DNA of 64,000 nt, from contig CAWGMT010000008.1 of the NCBI GenBank assembly GCA_963823675.1, positions 496,001 to 560,000 on the forward strand. The letters run 5' to 3'. The notes under the pieces were generated by a model, which saw only the letters and a program-made list of their open reading frames with translations, searched no databases and was not told the DNA's origin. This DNA is from CAWGMT01 sp963823675 (GTDB lineage Bacteria > Planctomycetota > Planctomycetia > Isosphaerales > Isosphaeraceae). Below are positions 58,389 to 64,000 of the stretch, piece by piece; within the stretch, counting starts at the first letter, position 1, and each line of letters begins with the position of its first letter. Both the position numbers and the translations under genes were made by a program.

Positions 58389-60293
58389 ATGACCAGGCTG
58401 AGCGACTTTGACCTTCAGCAGATCAGCGAGGGGACCTGCGAGCGGCTCTACGAGAAGCTGGGGGCCCACATCGTCACGCACGACGGAGTGTCGGGGACGC
58501 AATTCGCGGTCTGGGCGCCCCAGGCCCGCGAGATCTCGATCGTGGGTGATTTCAACGCGTGGAGCCCCGGCGCCAATCCGCTGGCGCGCAATGGCGGCTC
58601 GGGGGTCTGGTCGGGATTCGTGCCGGGCGCCGGCCAGGGTGCTCAGTACAAGTATTCGATCGTCGCTGCCGATGGCCGCACGCGTTTCGACAAGGCCGAC
58701 CCGCTGGCCTTTGCGACCGAGCTGCCGCCCGGAACGGCCTCGAAGGTCTGGGACCTCTCGCGCCACGCGTGGGGCGATGGCGAGTGGATGACGAACCGGG
58801 CCGGCCGTCAGTCGCTCGCGGCACCGATCGCGATCTACGAGGTGCATCTCGGCTCGTGGATGCGCGTTCCCGAGCAGGGCAACCGGCCGCTCAACTATCG
58901 CGAAGTCGCCCCCAAGCTCGCCGACCATGCGTACGAGATGGGATTCACGCACGTCGAGCTGATGCCCGTCTTCGAGCACCCCTCTTTGAAGTCGTGGGGA
59001 TACCAGATCACCAGCTTTTTCGCTCCGTCGAGCCGGCTGGGCACTCCGCAGGATCTGATGTTCCTGGTCAACTCCCTGCACCAGCGCGGAATCGGGGTCA
59101 TTCTCGACTGGGTGCCGGCCCACTTCGCTCCCGATGCGCACGGACTTGCCGCCTTCGACGGTACGCACCTTTACGAACCCGCCCAGGCAAGCCGCCAGAA
59201 ATTCCCGATCTGGAACACGTATGCGTTCAATTATGAAAGCCCCACTGTCGTCAATTTCCTGATCGCCAACGCCTTGTTCTGGCTCGACAAGTACCACTTC
59301 GACGGCCTGCGGGTGAACGGAGTCGAGGCGATGATCCGGCTCGGTTTCTCGCGCCAGCCCGGCGATTGGCGGCCCAACAAGTTTGGAGGCGACGAGAACC
59401 TCGAAGCCATCGCCTTCCTCGAGCGGCTCAACCGCAAGGTGCACGAGCGATTTCCAGCCATTCTGACCTTCGCGGAAGACGCGACAGCGCGGCCGCACAT
59501 CACGCGGCCTGTCCAGTTCGGCGGCCTGGGGTTTGACCTGAAATGGGACCTGGGCTGGACCTATGACACCCTCCACCACTACATGGTGCTCGACCTGGCC
59601 AGGCGAAAGGAGGCCCATTCCAAGCTGACCTTCCGCATGCATTATGGATTCAACGAGAATTACCTGCTGCCGCTCTCACACGACGAAGTGGTGCCCGGCA
59701 AGCTGTCGCTGCTGGCGCGCATGCCCGGCGACGAGTGGCAGAAGCGCGCCAATCTGCGCCTCCTTTATAACTACATGTACACTCTGCCTGGCAAGAAGCT
59801 CCTGTTCATGGGCGACGAGATCGGCCAGTGGCAGGAATGGAGCCACAACACGAGCATCGACTGGCATCTGCTCAACGATCCGCGGCATGTTGGTCTACGG
59901 CGCTTTGTGCGCGATCTCAACACGATTTATCGGGCCGAGCCCGCGCTGCACGAGCTCGACTGCCGGGCCGACGGATTCGCCTGGATCGACGCCGACAACG
60001 CCGCGCAGAGCGTGCTCTGCTTCTCACGCCGGGGCACGGCCGACGGCGGCATTGCGCTCGTGGTCTGCAACTTCTCGTCCAGCGTTTATCAGAACTTCCG
60101 CCTCGGCGTCCCCGAGCGCGGGCGCTGGGAAGAGATTCTCAACAGCGACGCCAAGATCTACGGCGGCAGCGGACAGGGCAACATGGGCAGTCTGACGACC
60201 GCGCCGATTGGCTGGCACGGGCATCCTCAGTCGCTCAACCTGACCGTGCCGCCCCTGGCGGCCCTCGTCCTCAAACACTCCCGGCGGAAGTAA
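58389..60293 (+). CDS. glgB: GlgB-like 1,4-alpha-glucan branching enzyme with Asn at the nucleophile position
   Basis: The product is 634 residues: CBM48-type start (GVSGTQFAVWAPQAREISIV, FNAWSPGANPL), then the GH13 barrel with ILDWVPAHFAPDAHGLAAFD, TFAEDATARPHI (Glu363, acid/base), PLSHDEVVPGKLSLLARMPGD and a C-terminal beta domain. The motif that usually reads (L/H)RVDAV...M contains Asn310: GLRVNGVEAMI (codon AAC at 59316-59318), where all active GlgB enzymes I know have Asp. A one-base change (GAC to AAC) would explain it. Predicted inactive or altered unless it is a sequence error. Operon with glgE. Confidence 0.9.
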   Translation: MTRLSDFDLQQISEGTCERLYEKLGAHIVTHDGVSGTQFAVWAPQAREISIVGDFNAWSPGANPLARNGGSGVWSGFVPGAGQGAQYKYSIVAADGRTRFDKADPLAFATELPPGTASKVWDLSRHAWGDGEWMTNRAGRQSLAAPIAIYEVHLGSWMRVPEQGNRPLNYREVAPKLADHAYEMGFTHVELMPVFEHPSLKSWGYQITSFFAPSSRLGTPQDLMFLVNSLHQRGIGVILDWVPAHFAPDAHGLAAFDGTHLYEPAQASRQKFPIWNTYAFNYESPTVVNFLIANALFWLDKYHFDGLRVNGVEAMIRLGFSRQPGDWRPNKFGGDENLEAIAFLERLNRKVHERFPAILTFAEDATARPHITRPVQFGGLGFDLKWDLGWTYDTLHHYMVLDLARRKEAHSKLTFRMHYGFNENYLLPLSHDEVVPGKLSLLARMPGDEWQKRANLRLLYNYMYTLPGKKLLFMGDEIGQWQEWSHNTSIDWHLLNDPRHVGLRRFVRDLNTIYRAEPALHELDCRADGFAWIDADNAAQSVLCFSRRGTADGGIALVVCNFSSSVYQNFRLGVPERGRWEEILNSDAKIYGGSGQGNMGSLTTAPIGWHGHPQSLNLTVPPLAALVLKHSRRK

Positions 60294-60335
60294 TTAACGT
60301 CCCGACCCAAAGGGCGCGATGATCGCCGCCTGGGG

Positions 60336-61556
60336 CTATTCCCGCACGAGCTCACGGTAAAAGTCGAGCGTCAACCGGGCAATGCCGCTCCAGCAAAAAT
60401 GCTCGACCACTCGCTGGCGGGCTTGAATTCCCATCTGGCGCAGTTTTTGGGGATCCTCCAGAAGCTGGTTGACCGCGCCAGCCAGATCGCGAGCGAACCG
60501 CGCCGGGTCTTTGGGCTCGAAATTCATTCCGCCGATTGGTTCGAATGGCACCAGCAGCCCGGTCTCGCCGGGAACGACCACTTCCCGGATGCCTCCGACC
60601 GCGGAAGCGACCACGGGCGTCTCGCACGCCATTGCCTCGAGGTTGATAATCCCGAACGGCTCGTAAACCGACGGGCAGACGAAGACGGACGCATGGGTAT
60701 AGAGGCTGATGATGTCATGTTTGGGGACGATCTCCGCGATCCAGATGATCGGTCCCGCCGACTCGCGGCGCGCCTGCGCGACCGCCTGTTCCATCTCGAG
60801 CCTGATCTCGCGGGTGTCGGGGGCCCCGGCACAGAGCACGACCTGAGCCCCTGGCCTGATGTCCTTGATCGCGTTGACCAGATGAACGATGCCTTTTTGA
60901 CGCGTGATCCGGCCGACAAAGAGCACATACGGCTTCTGGGGATCGATCTGGTACCGGGTGAGGACGGCAGGATCGGGGGTCGGCCGGTACTGATTCAAGT
61001 CAATGCCGTTGGGGATGATTCGGATGCGGTCGAAGGCGACGCCATAGAGCGCATGGACGTCCGCGCGCATGGCCGTCGAGACGGCGATGACGCCATCGGC
61101 GTTCTGGTAAGCCGTCTTCTCCACCCAGCTACTGGCCTGGTAGGCATTGCCGAGCTGCTCGACTTTCCACGGGCGATGGGGCTCGAGCGAATGCGTCGTG
61201 AGGACGAGTCGCGCGGCGGTGAGCTGTTTGGCAAGACAGCCGGCCAGATGGGTGTACCAGGTGTGGCAGTGGATCACGTCGACGTCGGCGAGCATTCCCG
61301 CCATGACCAGATCCGATAGCATGGTCTCCTGAAACTTCTGCTGGCGGGGATCCTGGCAGGGAAGGGGAAAGCTCGGCTTGATCCCCCGTACCACGAGGTT
61401 CCCCTCACGGATCTCCTGATCGCCAAAGCAGATGACATCGATCTTATGCCGCCCGCCCTCGATCCGGCTCAACTCCCTCGTCAGATACTCGACGTGAACC
61501 CCGGCGCCTCCATACACATATGGGGGATATTCATTGGTAAGAATTGCGATGCGCAT
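60336..61556 (-). CDS. glgA: GT4-type glycogen synthase / maltose-1-phosphate synthase (GlgM-like)
   Basis: The product is 406 residues from the ATG at 61556 (GAGGGG upstream; longer frames add a non-conserved leader). GT-B motifs: MRIAILTNEYPPYVYGGAGV (GAGVHVEYL glycine loop), VDVIHCHTWYTHLA, PHRPWKVEQLG, VLFVGRITRQKGIVHLVNA, and the donor-site segment CPSVYEPFGIINLEAMACET with EPFGIINLE. This is the actinobacterial GlgA/GlgM kind. In GlgE-pathway organisms such enzymes make maltose-1-phosphate for GlgE. It faces the glgE-glgB operon. Whether it makes glycogen directly or maltose-1-phosphate cannot be told by eye. Confidence 0.88.
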   Translation of the reverse strand: MRIAILTNEYPPYVYGGAGVHVEYLTRELSRIEGGRHKIDVICFGDQEIREGNLVVRGIKPSFPLPCQDPRQQKFQETMLSDLVMAGMLADVDVIHCHTWYTHLAGCLAKQLTAARLVLTTHSLEPHRPWKVEQLGNAYQASSWVEKTAYQNADGVIAVSTAMRADVHALYGVAFDRIRIIPNGIDLNQYRPTPDPAVLTRYQIDPQKPYVLFVGRITRQKGIVHLVNAIKDIRPGAQVVLCAGAPDTREIRLEMEQAVAQARRESAGPIIWIAEIVPKHDIISLYTHASVFVCPSVYEPFGIINLEAMACETPVVASAVGGIREVVVPGETGLLVPFEPIGGMNFEPKDPARFARDLAGAVNQLLEDPQKLRQMGIQARQRVVEHFCWSGIARLTLDFYRELVRE

Positions 61557-61846
61557 GCCAAACCCCTCGGTCAACTGTGACCGGCCCGCCGGCTGGTCTC
61601 GGAACCTGGCTGACCAGCATCTGGGTGAGGGAAGCTTTTTTTTGTGAGAGGAACACACGCCGGCAAGGTTTCGAGAACACGGCCCGGTGCCCCGCGATCG
61701 TCCGGATCGGCCTCAGTTCGCGGCAATCGCGGCGGGCTCTGGCTCATCGAAAGGGCCAAAGTCTATAATAAATCGATCGCACCGCGACATCCAGGGGACG
61801 CTATCGCGCAAAATGCACCAGAAACACCCACATCGAGGACCGAGTG

Positions 61847-62215
61847 ATGGCCGCGCCCGAACTGAAGCACGTCGAATTGTCCCGGTTAAAGGACGTCGTC
61901 TTGATCCAGATCACGACGCGGGAATTCCGCGGGCCGGAAACGGCGCACGAGCTGTCGGCCGAGCTCGCACGTGTGGCCGGTCAGGAATCGGCGCAGAAGC
62001 TCCTGGTCAATTGCAAGCGGCTTCGCTTTCTCTCCAGTACGGCATTCGCGGCGCTCTTTGGTCTCGTGAAACGGTGCACGGGCTCGGGTAAGCAAGTCCG
62101 GTTTTGCGACATGGGCCCGGATATTCTGCTGGGAGCCCAGATCATCAATCTCGACAAAGTGGCGCCGATCGACGCCAGCGAGGCCGCGGCTCTGACTGCG
62201 TTTTCCCAAGCATAG
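61847..62215 (+). CDS. STAS-domain protein (anti-anti-sigma-factor-like)
   Basis: The product is 122 residues with GAGGA upstream. A single STAS fold: VVLIQITTREFRGPETAHEL, KLLVNCKRLRFLSSTAFAAL (Ser in the LSSTAF segment at the usual phosphosite), KQVRFCDMGPDILLGAQIIN. Such proteins bind anti-sigma or kinase partners according to phosphorylation. It lies between glgA and the secretin-like gene, all diverging or converging, with no linked kinase or phosphatase. Confidence 0.85.
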   Translation: MAAPELKHVELSRLKDVVLIQITTREFRGPETAHELSAELARVAGQESAQKLLVNCKRLRFLSSTAFAALFGLVKRCTGSGKQVRFCDMGPDILLGAQIINLDKVAPIDASEAAALTAFSQA

Positions 62216-62224
62216 CGTTCATTC

Positions 62225-63445
62225 TCAGCGATCGTCGGCGTCGTTCGCCGGAGCGTTGTCGTCGTCGCGCGAGCGCGACTCGCCACGGGAGCGCGAGCGG
62301 TCGTCGAACTCGTGACTTCGGCTCTGGAGCGCGTGCCGTCCGACTGGCGCGGCTGACCGTCTGGGCATCGAGAAAAACGAGCACTTCGGTTCCGGTTGGA
62401 TAGGTGCCGGGAATCGGCAGGTTGAACCAGCCACTCTTCTTTTCGAGGATGCCCGGATGGATCCCGCCCGAGATCAGGAGCGTCTGCCCCAGCGGCCAGT
62501 TCTTGACGGTCTGGTCGAGCCGGGTCTGGGTCGAACTCGGGAACGTCGATCGACATCTCGCTCGGGCCGATTTCTCGGGGCGCGATCACCTTGGTGCGGT
62601 GGAATGAACGCACCGTGTTGATGGTCAGGTCGATCATCGCGTCGAGCGCATTGCCATCGAAATTCAGGAGCGGGCTCATCTTGAGCGTGATGTGCTCGTC
62701 GATCTTGTCAACGCGAGGCTGGAAACCCAATCCCGCGGCGCTCTCGCGCTGAAGGCCGCCGGCGTAACTGCGTTCCTCGTGGGTCCGGATCGTGAGGGTC
62801 TGACCGTTGATCATCTCGATCTTTTGATCGGCCAGCTTGCGGAAGCCCTGTTGAATCTGCATATTCGACAGCACGATGGCGGCATCCTCCAGACGCATCG
62901 TCCAGATCTGCTGGCCCTGGGGACCGCTGCCGACGTGCGTGAGCCGGGGGAAGACGGTATAGCGCCAGCGGGTGTCGACGGCCGCCATGAACTGGATGTG
63001 AATCGAGAGCACGTCGTCGGTCGCGTTGACGAACCGTTCGACGATTTCGTCCACCTGCTTGAGCACGTCGGGTGAGTTGTACGCGCGGATCTGGGTGCGG
63101 CTGGCCGACAGAACCGCGAGCTTCTCGCCGTGCCACTCGGTGATGCCGGTTCGCTTGAAAATCCAGTCGATGATCGATTTTTCGGGCGGTGTCAACTGAT
63201 TGGTGGCTAGCCGCGTGTATCGTGAAATGTCGTAACGGCGCCATTGAAAGCCAGCCTCGGTGACCGGCGGGTTCGGTTCGTCGGGATCGACGCTCGACGC
63301 GTCGGGATCGTCGCGCCGGAGTGGACGGCTCGAGGGTTTTCTCGCGGGTATTGGACGACCGTCGCTTCTGGGACTGAGCCCACAATTTCGCGGGGACAAG
63401 CCCGCCCCAGAGCATCGACAGCATCAGGGCCGTTCGACGGTTCAT
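62225..63445 (-). CDS. Secretin-like exported protein (two or three frameshifts)
   Basis: The ATG at 63445 has AAGGAGG upstream and starts a signal peptide (RTALMLSMLWGGLVPAKLWA). After a shift near 63326 the chain continues FQWRRYDISRYTRLATNQLT, IRAYNSPDVLKQVDEIVERF, WRYTVFPRLTHVGSGPQGQQ, MINGQTLTIRTHEERSYAGG, and LNFDGNALDAMIDLTINTVR. A second shift lies near 62540 (DQTVKNWPLGQTLLISGGIH, GTEVLVFLDAQTVS), perhaps a third near 62345. The tail is Arg/Asp-rich. The layout resembles the N- and core domains of secretin/type II secretion or pilus proteins common in planctomycetes; an actual pore is not shown. Confidence 0.62.
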
Positions 63446-63740
63446 GCCAGAAGGCCTCCTTGCCGAGCTGGCTCGGTGTGGTGCCAGGTGTTCAAAAACA
63501 CCCTCGTGAGAATCTCAGGGATTCGGTCGAGATACATAACAGAGGTCGAAGTTTGCCTCAAGACCAAACCGCCGCCGACCGATAACTTCTCACTTCGAAT
63601 CGCTCTCGGACGAGGCCAGCCCCCCCAAACGCGAGTCCTGTGGCGACGGACGACGGGTCGGGGAACGCGAGCGGCCGCGCGTCGTCCGCCGCACACAGTA
63701 CCGTCCGACCCGCGGGCGCAGAGCGCGGGCGAGGCAGTGG

Positions 63741-63861
63741 CTAGTGGCACGTCAATCTTCGATTGACGGGTTGTTGGGCGCGGGTCTCCTGACCCCGCCC
63801 TCCGCCAGACCGTAGGTCTCCACACGTACGACCCGTCAATCGAAGATTGACGCACCACTAG
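63741..63861. repeat. MITE-like element with 31-bp terminal inverted repeats
   Basis: 63741-63771 and 63831-63861 are inverted repeats matching at 29 of 31 positions (perfect over 22 bp at 63750-63771/63831-63852). Each arm contains its own small palindrome (CGTCAATC TTC GATTGACG). The word AGTGGCTAG flanks both sides (63736-63744, 63859-63867), like a target-site duplication. The surrounding 63446-64000 carries a second direct repeat (GACCCGCGGGCGCA) but no supportable gene. Confidence 0.8.
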
Positions 63862-64000
63862 TGGCTAGAAAATGTCCGACCCGCGGGCGCAAGCGCGGGC
63901 CGGACTAACCAACTGCCAAATTGTCAAAGAGGGAGCTCGGGATTTGGGCCTGGTTCAACTGCGGGCGACACCCCCGGCATACGAGCCCGAAGCGCAAGCG

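Noticed and set aside
61981..63399. Long minus-strand frame running through the STAS gene
   Set aside because: Its right part belongs to the frameshifted secretin-like gene; the left part, opposite the STAS gene, is a shadow frame.

Overview
The window looks like a chromosomal piece of a GC-rich planctomycete, probably near the Isosphaeraceae. This rests on gene content: an ECF sigma factor overlapping a PknB-like kinase, a DUF1570 protein, a TIGR03067 protein, Uma2 nucleases, DUF1573-like and DUF2809 proteins, a GlgE/GlgB/GlgA set and many exported or membrane proteins of unknown function. No rRNA, tRNA or CRISPR array was recognised.

Layout. Bases 1-6400 are gene-poor and repeat-rich. They hold an edge-truncated gene, long hairpins, two copies of a ~290 bp dispersed repeat, an ORF-less group II intron (domain V at 3014-3046) and an AT-richer island with two tandem secreted proteins. 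The pair share a nearly identical C-terminal domain with an aerolysin-like look. Bases 6.4-12.3 kb carry an exported protein, a DUF1570 metallopeptidase-like protein, the sigma/kinase pair and ribF. Bases 12.5-25.6 kb carry an oxidoreductase-like gene, a five-gene minus-strand cluster, a bestrophin-like channel, a STAS-FHA-STAS protein, a MoxR-like ATPase, a DUF502 protein and a Uma2 nuclease. Bases 25.7-34 kb hold groES-groEL with a clear terminator, an M19-like dipeptidase, a lipoprotein, a membrane protein and a Ca2+/H+ antiporter. Bases 34-46 kb hold gene remnants, a HigBA toxin-antitoxin pair, a DUF1573-like protein, a large DUF4062-STAND-TPR ATPase, a nucleotidyltransferase and uvrA. Bases 46-64 kb hold small enzymes, an orphan PhnD-like binding protein, a TOTE-type primase-helicase-endonuclease fusion, the glgE-glgB operon facing glgA, a STAS protein and a secretin-like exported protein.

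How the genes work together. GlgA (GlgM-like), GlgE and GlgB could form a maltose-1-phosphate route to branched alpha-glucan. However, this GlgB has Asn in place of its catalytic Asp. The sigma/kinase pair, the STAS-FHA-STAS protein and the free STAS protein suggest heavy phospho-signalling. HigBA, the STAND ATPase, the TOTE fusion and the Uma2 proteins give a scattered defence-like content.

Quality caveat. Many otherwise conserved genes (ribF, groEL, uvrA, glgE, the nucleotidyltransferase, the oxidoreductase, the TIGR03067 gene, the lipoprotein, the secretin-like gene) are split by single-base frameshifts with motifs preserved on both sides. I give them as full-length CDS with frameshifts noted, because consensus errors are the simplest explanation.
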